A DNA stretch of 28,894 bases from Actinomycetota bacterium (GTDB lineage Bacteria; Actinomycetota; Thermoleophilia; Solirubrobacterales; Solirubrobacteraceae): positions 1 to 28,894 of the forward strand of contig SYBY01000143.1 of the NCBI GenBank assembly GCA_005788585.1, in the 5' to 3' direction. The notes beneath the pieces were generated by a model that made no database searches, was not told where the DNA came from, and saw nothing but the letters and a program-made list of their open reading frames with translations. Position numbers and translations under genes: made by a program. Of this stretch, positions 22,873 through 28,894 are shown in pieces. Positions within the stretch are counted from its first letter, which is position 1; each line of letters opens with the position of its first letter.

Positions 22873-23762
22873 GCCTCCGCCGCCTGCGAGAGCGGGTACG
22901 TCGGGCCGACGACCACGCGCAGCTCGCCGCGCGCGATGCGGTCGAACAGGTCCTGCAGCGGCGGGCCGACCAGCTCGGGACGCTCGAGCAGCGGCTGGAT
23001 CCAGAACCCGATGACCTGCCGGTTGGTCCGCATGAGCTTGCCGGTGCGCACCTCGTTCTGCTCGCGCGAGGCGATGCCGTAGACGACGAGGCGGCCGAGC
23101 GGCGCGAGCGCGTTGTAGGACTGCTCGAAGACCTCGCCGCCCGCGAGCTCGAACACGACGTCGACGGGGGCGCCGTCGTTCGCGGCGAGCACGCGCTCGG
23201 TCAGGTCCTCCGGGCCGCTGTCGATGGCCGCGTGCGCGCCGAGGTCGAGGGCGAGCTGCCGCTTCTCCGGGCTCGACGCGGTCGCGATGACCTTCGCCCC
23301 CAGCGCGACACCGAGCTGCACGGCGAGCGAGCCGACGCCGCCGGCGGCGCTGCCGACCAGCACCGACTCACCTGCCGCCACCCGGCCGAACGTCATGTGC
23401 AGGTGCCAAGCGGTGAGCCCCTGCATGATCACGGCGAGCGCCTGCTCGTCGGTGACCCCGGCGGGGATCGGGACCGTGACCGCCGCGGGCGCCGTGGCGT
23501 ACTCCGCGTAGCCGCCCGTGCCGCACAGCGCGACGACCCGCGCTCCGGTGTCCTCGCGGACGCCCGCCACCTCGACGCCCGGGACGAGCGGCAGGTCGCG
23601 CGCCTCGACGTACTGGTTGTGGCGCTGGTGGGTGTCGGCGAAGTTCAGCCCGGCGCGGCTGACCTTGATGAGGACCTCCCCGTCCGCCGGCTCGGGGATG
23701 GGGATGTCGACGAGCTGCAGGACCTCGGGGCCGCCGAACTCGGTGATCTGGACAGCCTTCAT
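22812..23762 (-). CDS. NADPH:quinone oxidoreductase-like MDR enzyme
   Basis: The 316-residue protein has the zinc-independent medium-chain dehydrogenase pattern. It has MKAVQITEFGGPEVLQLVD at the start, LVPGVEVAGVRE, a Gly-rich AAGGVGSLAVQLG Rossmann motif, the KVIATASSPEKRQLALDLGA cofactor segment, and RTSGKLFLDP near the end. No structural or catalytic zinc cysteines are evident. It probably reduces quinones or enones with NADPH. The ATG at 23762 lies exactly 7 nt after TACGTT and faces the sugar-kinase gene across 27 bp. The C-terminal coding end overlaps the convergent glycosyltransferase by 61 bp. Confidence 0.88.
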   Translation of the reverse strand: MKAVQITEFGGPEVLQLVDIPIPEPADGEVLIKVSRAGLNFADTHQRHNQYVEARDLPLVPGVEVAGVREDTGARVVALCGTGGYAEYATAPAAVTVPIPAGVTDEQALAVIMQGLTAWHLHMTFGRVAAGESVLVGSAAGGVGSLAVQLGVALGAKVIATASSPEKRQLALDLGAHAAIDSGPEDLTERVLAANDGAPVDVVFELAGGEVFEQSYNALAPLGRLVVYGIASREQNEVRTGKLMRTNRQVIGFWIQPLLERPELVGPPLQDLFDRIARGELRVVVGPTYPLSQAAEAQRALAERRTSGKLFLDPTA

Positions 23763-23789
23763 GGCGGGGAACGTACTAGGGTCCCGCCC
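23763..23789. promoter_or_regulatory. 27-bp divergent leaderless promoter with back-to-back -10 boxes
   Basis: The minus-strand TACGTT (23775 to 23770) is 7 nt from the oxidoreductase ATG. The plus-strand TAGGGT (23777-23782) is 7 nt from the kinase ATG. A single base separates the two boxes. The flanks (ggcgggg and cccgccc) are near-complementary, giving an almost symmetrical unit. No Shine-Dalgarno fits on either side, so both transcripts should begin at or next to the start codon. Confidence 0.6.
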
Positions 23790-24725
23790 ATGGCCGTCAC
23801 CGTGGTTGGATCCATCGCTTACGACGCAGTGCAGACCCCGTTCGGCGAGCGGGAGAAGATGCTCGGCGGCGCCGCCGTGCACTTCGCGCTCGCCGCCTCG
23901 TTCTTCGACGAGGTCCGCGTCGTCGGCCCCGTCGGCGACGACTTCGGTGACGCGGAGTACAAGGTGCTGCACGACCGCGGCGTGATCACCGACGACATCG
24001 AGCACGTCGAAGGCGGCAAGACGTTCTTCTGGAAGGGCGTCTACAGCGAGAACCTCAACCAGCGCGAGACGCTCGTCACCGACCTCAACGTCTTCGAGAC
24101 GTTCGAGCCGAAGCTCTCCCAGGCCTCCAAGGACGCCGAGACGCTGTTCCTCGCGAACATCGTGCCGGACCTCCAGCTCGCCGTGCGCCAGCAGTGCACG
24201 GGCGCGAAGTTCGTCGCGATGGACTCCATGGACCTGTGGATCAACATCGCGCACGAGCCGCTGACCGAGGTCATGCGGAACGTCGACGTGGTCATCCTCA
24301 ACGACGAGGAGGTGGAGATGTACTCGGGCAAGACGCCGATCATCTCCGCGGCGAACCACATCCTCGACCTCGGCCCGAAGGCCGTCCTGGCCAAGCAGGG
24401 CAAGTACGGCGTCGGCGTCATCATGCGCGAGGGCACGTTCTGGCTGCCCGCCTACCCGATGGAGCAGGTCATCGACCCGACCGGTGCGGGCGACTCCTTC
24501 GCCGGCGGCTTCGTCGGCTTCCTGGCCCAGCACGCCGATGAGGAGCAGACGCTCGACCTCTACGCACGCGCCGCGGCCTACGGCACGGCCGTCGCGTCGT
24601 TCAACGTGCAGGAGTTCGGCACCGAGCGCGTGGCGCGGCTGACGGGTGACGAGATCGCCGAGCGCGTGGGCCATCTGCAGCGGATCACGCAGTTCAGCGA
24701 CACGCCCGTCGCCCTGCGCGGCTAG
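23790..24725 (+). CDS. PfkB/ribokinase-family carbohydrate kinase
   Basis: The 311-residue protein has the N-terminal GSIAYDAVQTPFG and GGAAVHFALAASFF segments of the substrate pocket and the catalytic anion-hole motif DPTGAGDSFAGGF, with the base Asp, near residue 235. Between them is VVILNDEEVEMYSG, the N-D-x-E block. PfkB enzymes phosphorylate sugars, nucleosides or adenosine-like substrates with ATP. The substrate here is not readable. The ATG at 23790 lies 7 nt after TAGGGT. Downstream, 170 bp separate it from the protease and include an inverted repeat that may also terminate its message. Confidence 0.88.
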   Translation: MAVTVVGSIAYDAVQTPFGEREKMLGGAAVHFALAASFFDEVRVVGPVGDDFGDAEYKVLHDRGVITDDIEHVEGGKTFFWKGVYSENLNQRETLVTDLNVFETFEPKLSQASKDAETLFLANIVPDLQLAVRQQCTGAKFVAMDSMDLWINIAHEPLTEVMRNVDVVILNDEEVEMYSGKTPIISAANHILDLGPKAVLAKQGKYGVGVIMREGTFWLPAYPMEQVIDPTGAGDSFAGGFVGFLAQHADEEQTLDLYARAAAYGTAVASFNVQEFGTERVARLTGDEIAERVGHLQRITQFSDTPVALRG

Positions 24726-24741
24726 GTCACGCGCGACATCC

Positions 24742-24782
24742 GTCCAGTTGGCTGAAGCGCCCTAAGTTTCAGCCAATCGGAC
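24742..24782. repeat. Inverted repeat upstream of the secreted protease
   Basis: A perfect 9-bp inverted repeat, TTGGCTGAA (24748-24756) and TTCAGCCAA (24768-24776), has an 11-bp spacer. It extends outward through a G-T pair and one mismatch to GTCC/GGAC, for about 15 bp in all. TAAGTT, a possible -10 box, lies at 24763-24768, in the spacer and first base of the right arm. It may be a terminator for the kinase gene, an operator for the protease, or an RNA stem. Confidence 0.6.
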
Positions 24783-24895
24783 ACCGGTCCAGACACGGCC
24801 CTCCCGCCGTAAGCGGCGCGCCGAACCGTCGATAGCCCTCCCACGGACACCGCAAGGATCGCGGCGTCACAGGCAGGTCGGCCAGGGAGGGCCAG
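24783..24895 (+). promoter_or_regulatory. Structured upstream region of the S8 protease with anti-Shine-Dalgarno repeats
   Basis: The Shine-Dalgarno segment GGGAGGGCC (24885-24893) before the TTG start is perfectly complementary to GGCCCTCCC (24797-24805). It is also complementary over 8 bp to GCCCTCCC (24835-24842). Two alternative stems could therefore hide the ribosome site. A small CCGC/GCGG hairpin lies at 24804-24816. If transcription starts near the TAAGTT box, all of this is in the mRNA. A TAGCCC box at 24833-24838 would give a shorter leader without the anti-Shine-Dalgarno repeats. Confidence 0.4.
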
Positions 24896-26233
24896 TTGTC
24901 GTTGTTGCAGCGCGGCGCCACGGGTGTCGTAGCCATCTTGATCGCCGTCGGCATGACGGCCCCCGCGGCATCGGCCGCGCGCACGGATGGTGTCCTCGTG
25001 CAGCACGACGACGGCCGCATCACGGTCGAGCACCGCAACGCCGCACGCGGGGTCACGGGCTTCGCCCAGCGGGGCGCGCGGCGTTCCGGAGTCCGCTTCG
25101 CGGAGCCGAACCACCGGTACGCGGCGGCCGCCGCCCCCACCGACCCGCTCTTCACCGAGCAGTGGTCGCTGGTCGACGACACCGTGATCGGCGCCGGCCC
25201 GGCGTGGGACCAGACGGTCGGCGGCGACGTCACGGTCGCGGTCATCGACTCGGGCGTCGACGCCTCGCACCCCGACCTCGCCCAGAACATCTGGACCAAC
25301 CCCAGCGAGATTCCCGGCAACGGCATCGACGACGACGCCAACGGCTTCGTCGACGACACCTCCGGCTGGAACTTCGTCGCGAACTCGCCGAACGCGGGTG
25401 ACGACAACGGCCACGGCACCCACGTCGCCGGCATCATCGGCGCGAAGGGCGGCAACGGCATCGGCGTCGCAGGCGTCGCCTGGAACGTGAAGATCATGCC
25501 GATCAAGGTGCTCGACGCCAGCGCGATCGGTTCCGCGTCGACCCTGGCGCTGGGCATCCGGTACGCGGTGGCCAACGGCGCGAAGATCATCAACCTCTCC
25601 GTCTCGGGCCCGGGCTACAGCCGCGCGTTCGAGGAGGCCGTCCAGCTGGCCAGCGACAGCGGCGTGCTCGTGGTCGGCGCGGCAGGCAACGACGGCCGCA
25701 GCGTCGACGCCTCGCCCGTGTACCCCGCCGCGTTCCAGGCGCCGCTCATGCTCGCCGTGTCGGCGACCGCGCCGGGTGGCGGCCTGTCGCCGGTCTCCAA
25801 CTACGGTGCCGGGCACGTCGAGATCGCGGCGCCCGGCCAGGACATCGTCTCGACCGCCACCGGCGGCGGCTACGAGCGCCGCACCGGCACCTCGATGGCG
25901 ACCCCGCACGTCGCGGGCGGCCTCGTCCTGCTCGCCGCCGCGCGACCCGACCTCGGCCCGGCCGGCTGGCGCGAGGCGCTGCTGTCCACCGCCCGCCGCG
26001 GCCTGCCCGTCAGCTCCGGCAGCCTCAACCTCTCCGGTGCCCTGCAGAGCGCGCTGGGCGTGTCCTACAAGTCGACGCTCAAGCCCCGTTCGGCGTCGCT
26101 GAAGCGGACGGCCTGTGCGCTGCGCAAGGCCAAGGCGCTGTCGTCGGCCACGCGCAAGCGCAACCGCGGCAAGCTGTACCTGCGCGCCGCCAAGTGCACG
26201 AGCAGCGTCGGCGGCGCGAGCCTCGGGCTCTAG
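24896..26233 (+). CDS. Secreted subtilisin-family (S8) serine protease
   Basis: The 445-residue protein starts at a TTG with a strong upstream AGGGAGGG Shine-Dalgarno. It has a signal peptide (GVVAILIAVGMTAPAASA), a short propeptide ending VRFAEPNHRYAAAA, and a full catalytic set. The set is Asp118 (AVIDSGVD), His173 (NGHGTHVAG), oxyanion Asn265 (GAAGND) and Ser333 (GTSMATPHVAGG). An acidic insertion (GNGIDDDANGFVDDTSGWNF) is typical of extracellular calcium-binding subtilases. The last 80 residues are basic and hold two cysteines, perhaps a wall-binding tail. Its stop shares the bases CTAG with the stop of the convergent RTX-repeat gene. Confidence 0.92.
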   Translation: MSLLQRGATGVVAILIAVGMTAPAASAARTDGVLVQHDDGRITVEHRNAARGVTGFAQRGARRSGVRFAEPNHRYAAAAAPTDPLFTEQWSLVDDTVIGAGPAWDQTVGGDVTVAVIDSGVDASHPDLAQNIWTNPSEIPGNGIDDDANGFVDDTSGWNFVANSPNAGDDNGHGTHVAGIIGAKGGNGIGVAGVAWNVKIMPIKVLDASAIGSASTLALGIRYAVANGAKIINLSVSGPGYSRAFEEAVQLASDSGVLVVGAAGNDGRSVDASPVYPAAFQAPLMLAVSATAPGGGLSPVSNYGAGHVEIAAPGQDIVSTATGGGYERRTGTSMATPHVAGGLVLLAAARPDLGPAGWREALLSTARRGLPVSSGSLNLSGALQSALGVSYKSTLKPRSASLKRTACALRKAKALSSATRKRNRGKLYLRAAKCTSSVGGASLGL

Positions 26234-27714
26234 CGCCGCAGCGTCCGGATCGTCGTCTTCTCGCCGAAGCGCCCGCGCTCGACCGACGTCAGCTGGAACG
26301 TCCTGCCGCCGCTCGGGACGCGGAGCTTCACGGTGCGCCGCGCACCCGCCGCGACCCGGTAGGCCATCCGTGCGCCGGTCTTCCTGCCGGCCGAGGCCCG
26401 CAGGGTGCCGCGGCACCCGATGGCCCCGACGGCCTTCGGGCACGACGCCGTGAGCGTCAGCACCCCGCGGCGGAAGGACGGTCGGGTCGGCCCGAACACG
26501 ACGTGACGGCCTTCCTTCAGCGCGCCCTCGTCGACCTGTTCACAGTCGTTCTGCGATCCGACCGGACGGTCCGTGTCGAGGTACTTGTCGCGCAGGTCGA
26601 CGGTGATGCTGTCGACCCCGTTGCCGCAGCGGATGTCGTCCTCCTCGCCCTCGCGCGCGAAGACCTTGTCGGCACCGTCCCGGCCGCGGACGAGGTCGGT
26701 CCCCGCCTCGCCGTTGATGTCGTCGTCGCGGACCGAACCGAAGATGAGGTCGCGGCCCTGGCCGCCGAGCAGGACGTCGCCGACCCGGATGGTCACCTGC
26801 AGCTGGCGTGGGATCGCCGGCACGGTGCGCACCAGCGCGGTCCCCGAGGAGGGCGTGCCGCCCGGTGACGTGTTCTTGCCGGGCGGGGTCGGCGGGACCG
26901 TGGTGAAGCAGCAGATCGCCGACGCGGACGCGAGCGGCGGGGCGACTCGCAGTTCGGAGTTCGCGGCGAACGCGGCCGGATCGCCGTAGAGGCGGTCGCC
27001 GCCGGCGCGGCCCTCGATCCTGTCGATGTTCGTGGTCCCGACGATGGTGTCGAACCCCGCCGTGCCGAAGAGCACCTCGAAGCTCGAGATGGTGTCGTTG
27101 CCGTTGTCCTTCTGCGTGGGCTCGCTGCCGTCCATGCGGGCGAGGATCAGGCGGCCGACGCCTCTGGTGTAGTCGAGGGTGTCGGTGCCCAAGCCCCCTT
27201 CGAGCCGATCGGTGCCGGAACCGCCGATGATGCGGTCGTCACCATCGCCGCCGAGGACCCGGTCATCCCCACCCCGCGTCTGCGCGACGTCGTCGCCCGG
27301 CCCGAGGTCGACGAAGTCGAACCGGTTGAGCGTCTCGACCGTGTCGTTTCCCGGACCGGCGGTGATGAACTGGTCGGCCGACTCTCCCTGCACGCCGGTG
27401 CCGTTCCAGAGGTCGTCCTGATCGCCGAGGTCGGCGGTGATCACCAGGTTTCCCCCGGCGGCGAACGGGATGGGGCACTGCACCGCGGTGGGGACGTTGC
27501 GCTGGGTGCAGCCGGGCCCCGGGGTCAGCGCGACGGTGTCCTGCACGACGTACAGGAGCTCGCCCGACGTCGTCGTCTCGACGAGCGGGTTGTTGCGCTC
27601 CCCGGGCGCGGCGGTGTAGCGCAGACCGGTCCCGCTGTCGTAGCTGACGGTGGCGGCCTGAGCCGCAGCCGCCGGGACGAGCAGAGCCAAGGCAGTGACA
27701 AGGAGCGCGCGCAT
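26230..27714 (-). CDS. Secreted RTX-type calcium-binding repeat protein
   Basis: The 494-residue protein has a Sec signal peptide (RALLVTALALLVPAAAAQA) and several GGxGxD nonapeptide repeats. Examples are LGPGDDVAQTRGGDDRVLGG, GDGDDRIIGGSGTDRLEGG and GQGRDLIFG, which form calcium-binding beta-rolls. A Pro/Thr-rich spacer with a CC pair splits the repeats into two blocks, and the C-terminal 100 residues form a separate beta-rich domain with two cysteines. No type I secretion gene is near, consistent with Sec export. The ATG at 27714 lies 7 nt after TAGGGT, which overlaps the upstream stop codon. Its role is unknown; it may be adhesive or structural on the cell surface. Confidence 0.82.
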   Translation of the reverse strand: MRALLVTALALLVPAAAAQAATVSYDSGTGLRYTAAPGERNNPLVETTTSGELLYVVQDTVALTPGPGCTQRNVPTAVQCPIPFAAGGNLVITADLGDQDDLWNGTGVQGESADQFITAGPGNDTVETLNRFDFVDLGPGDDVAQTRGGDDRVLGGDGDDRIIGGSGTDRLEGGLGTDTLDYTRGVGRLILARMDGSEPTQKDNGNDTISSFEVLFGTAGFDTIVGTTNIDRIEGRAGGDRLYGDPAAFAANSELRVAPPLASASAICCFTTVPPTPPGKNTSPGGTPSSGTALVRTVPAIPRQLQVTIRVGDVLLGGQGRDLIFGSVRDDDINGEAGTDLVRGRDGADKVFAREGEEDDIRCGNGVDSITVDLRDKYLDTDRPVGSQNDCEQVDEGALKEGRHVVFGPTRPSFRRGVLTLTASCPKAVGAIGCRGTLRASAGRKTGARMAYRVAAGARRTVKLRVPSGGRTFQLTSVERGRFGEKTTIRTLRR

Positions 27715-27727
27715 GCGATGCACCCTA
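27715..27727 (-). promoter_or_regulatory. Leaderless-type -10 box of the RTX gene, overlapping an upstream stop codon
   Basis: TAGGGT on the minus strand (27727 to 27722) is followed by 7 nt (gcatcgc) and the ATG. The TAG of this box is also the stop codon of the AbiEi-DUF559 gene, so that coding region ends inside the promoter of the next gene. Confidence 0.5.
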
Positions 27728-28678
27728 AACCGCTGCGGCCTCGCGGGCGAGCAGTGCGAGGAGGTCCCGCGCCAGTTCGGCGGGGCGGTCGTCGACATCC
27801 TCGTCGGTGACCCGGACCACCGTCACCGCGTGCAGCGCTTCGATCCTCCGGCTCTTGCGGCGGTCGGAGCGGAAGTGCCGGGCGCTCTGGTGGACGCCGC
27901 CGTCGAGCTCGACCCCGACCCGGGCCTTGGCCCAGAACACGTCGAGCGTCGCCTTCTCGCCGTCCTCGAGGTCGAAGCCGGCGCCGTGCTGCGCAGGCGG
28001 AAGGCCGTAGTCCCGGAGAAAGCGCAGGAACTTGCGTTCCAGGCGGGTGCCGTCGAGGTCGCCGCGGATTGGGCGATGCCTGCGCAGGTGGCGCCGCAGC
28101 GCGCACCTGCCGCGCCGGCGCCCGGCTCGTGCCGCCGCGCGGTCGATCGTCGGGACGTGCAGGCGCTTGAGGACCTGCGCCTCGTGGATCGCCACCTCGA
28201 GCACGGCCTCGGCCACGCACCCCGCGAGATCGATCAGGGTGCGGGCCAGGGTCGTGATCGGGACGCCGTCCTTGATCGTGACGTCCTGGGGATCGAGGTC
28301 TGCCTGGTGGGGGATCAGGCCGGGGCGGCGGCGGCGCTGGGTGCGCGCCGTGACCTCGACCGGCCCGGAGTGGTGGCGCAGGATCCCCCAGCGCGCCGCC
28401 GCGCTGCGGTGACTGAGCACCGCCCCCTTCCCGCACGCCTTCACCGCCGCCAGGTCGCGCTCCGCGCGGGTCGGCTTCGTGCGCCCCACCAGGTAGACGC
28501 CGTGGTGCTGGCGCACCAGGGTCCCGTCGCGCGCGTGCCGCGCGATGACGTGGCGCGACAGGCCGCCCTCGTGCATCTCCTCGGTGGTGAGCACCCATCG
28601 GTGCCGCCGCGCGAGCCACTGCAGCGGATCGAGCTCGTTCTTACGTTGTGCCGCCCTGCGCGGCGTTTCGTCAGCCAT
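27725..28678 (-). CDS. AbiEi-like winged-helix protein fused to DUF559 endonuclease-like domain
   Basis: The 317-residue protein has an N-terminal AbiEi_4-type segment (LDPLQWLARRHRWVLTTEEM ... HHGVYLVG) and the family blocks VLSHRSAAARWGI and ITTLARTLIDLAG. A basic Arg-rich middle part follows, then a C-terminal DUF559/Vsr-like nuclease fold (ERKFLRFL, TLDVFWAKARVGVELDGGVHQS, RIEALHAVTVVRVTDED). AbiEi proteins are antitoxins of type IV systems, but no AbiEii nucleotidyltransferase toxin is adjacent. This is the common orphan architecture of actinobacteria, with uncertain function. The ATG at 28678 begins MADETPRR. An in-frame extension upstream to 28759 lacks similarity. Confidence 0.8.
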   Translation of the reverse strand: MADETPRRAAQRKNELDPLQWLARRHRWVLTTEEMHEGGLSRHVIARHARDGTLVRQHHGVYLVGRTKPTRAERDLAAVKACGKGAVLSHRSAAARWGILRHHSGPVEVTARTQRRRRPGLIPHQADLDPQDVTIKDGVPITTLARTLIDLAGCVAEAVLEVAIHEAQVLKRLHVPTIDRAAARAGRRRGRCALRRHLRRHRPIRGDLDGTRLERKFLRFLRDYGLPPAQHGAGFDLEDGEKATLDVFWAKARVGVELDGGVHQSARHFRSDRRKSRRIEALHAVTVVRVTDEDVDDRPAELARDLLALLAREAAAV

Positions 28679-28801
28679 GACGACGAGGGTCCACCCGCCG
28701 CACGGCTCCGCGCCCGGTTTGCACAGAGTTGGCACACCCATGCGACGGTTTCGCCGCACACCGCTGGAGAAACGACACAGACCGGAGTAGCCTCGGTCGA
28801 C
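28679..28801. promoter_or_regulatory. Divergent intergenic region with rightward leaderless promoter
   Basis: On the plus strand TGGAGA (28765-28770), a 17-bp spacer and TAGCCT (28788-28793) lead to a GTG 8 nt later at 28802. On the minus strand the best box before the DUF559 gene is GACCCT, 7 nt before its ATG, which is weak. A direct repeat TTGCAC/TTGGCAC lies near 28720-28735. Confidence 0.45.
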
Positions 28802-28894
28802 GTGGACTGGACCTTCTTCTTCCTGATGGTCGTCCTCAAGCTCCCGGTGCTCGCCCTGCTGGGGATCGTGTGGTGGGCGGTGCGCGCCGTCCCG
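28802..28894 (+). CDS. Start of a small membrane protein (3' partial)
   Basis: A GTG at 28802 opens a frame that stays open to the window end and encodes MDWTFFFLMVVLKLPVLALL followed by GIVWWAVRAVP. This is one strongly hydrophobic helix with an aromatic N-terminus. A promoter-like TGGAGA-17-TAGCCT sits 8 nt before the start, which supports a real gene. The family and function cannot be told from 31 residues. Confidence 0.55.
   Translation, partial: MDWTFFFLMVVLKLPVLALLGIVWWAVRAVP

Noticed and set aside
24722..26443. A 573-codon minus-strand frame across the protease gene
   Set aside because: It is antisense to a full S8 catalytic set and has an Arg/Gly/Ala-rich composition without motifs.

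Overview
The window looks like chromosome from a very GC-rich actinobacterium. The best guess is the Thermoleophilia (Solirubrobacterales and relatives). The reasons are heavy third-position G/C, many GTG/TTG starts, start codons placed 7-10 nt after TANNNT boxes, an orphan AbiEi-DUF559 protein, a zinc-ribbon/discoidin-like membrane protein and a Sec-signal RTX-repeat protein. This placement is inferred from gene content and style; no rRNA or tRNA gene is present to confirm it.

Positions 1-10961 are an exopolysaccharide/capsule locus. A rightward operon carries a Wzz-type chain-length protein with a degenerate BY-kinase domain (5' end cut off), a Wzy/O-antigen-ligase-type polymerase and a GT4 glycosyltransferase. 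A leftward operon carries a Wzx-type flippase, two GT4 glycosyltransferases and an FkbM methyltransferase, followed by a lipoprotein alpha/beta hydrolase that probably has its own promoter. A divergent GT4-like gene (9687) looks catalytically degenerate. Together they would assemble, methylate, flip, polymerise and length-control a surface glycan. No initiating phosphoglycosyltransferase is seen; it may lie outside the window.

Positions 11001-12371 hold an AAA-type ATPase with a DUF234 tail behind an operator-like inverted repeat. Positions 12368-15293 hold a tight leftward acyl cassette: SGNH-like protein, FabG-type reductase, ACP and FabD, with no ketosynthase, possibly led by a 7-codon leader ORF. 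Further right are a zinc-ribbon membrane protein (15346-16383), a second FkbM methyltransferase (16464-17198), a secreted cutinase-family hydrolase (17494-18966), a bidirectional hairpin terminator, a DEAD-box RNA helicase with a DbpA-type RNA-binding tail (19004-20425), and two more GT4 enzymes (20472-22872).

Positions 22812-24725 hold a quinone-oxidoreductase-type enzyme and a PfkB sugar kinase, divergent from a 27-bp intergenic gap. After them come a secreted S8 protease with a structured upstream region, a secreted RTX-repeat protein, an AbiEi-DUF559 protein, and the start of a small membrane protein running off the window end.

The most distinctive signal is transcriptional. At least ten genes have a TANNNT-like box ending 7-10 nt before the start codon with no clear Shine-Dalgarno, which predicts leaderless mRNAs. 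The clearest case is 23763-23789, where two genes are fired from back-to-back -10 boxes one base apart. All functional calls come from reading motifs and context; no database search was run.
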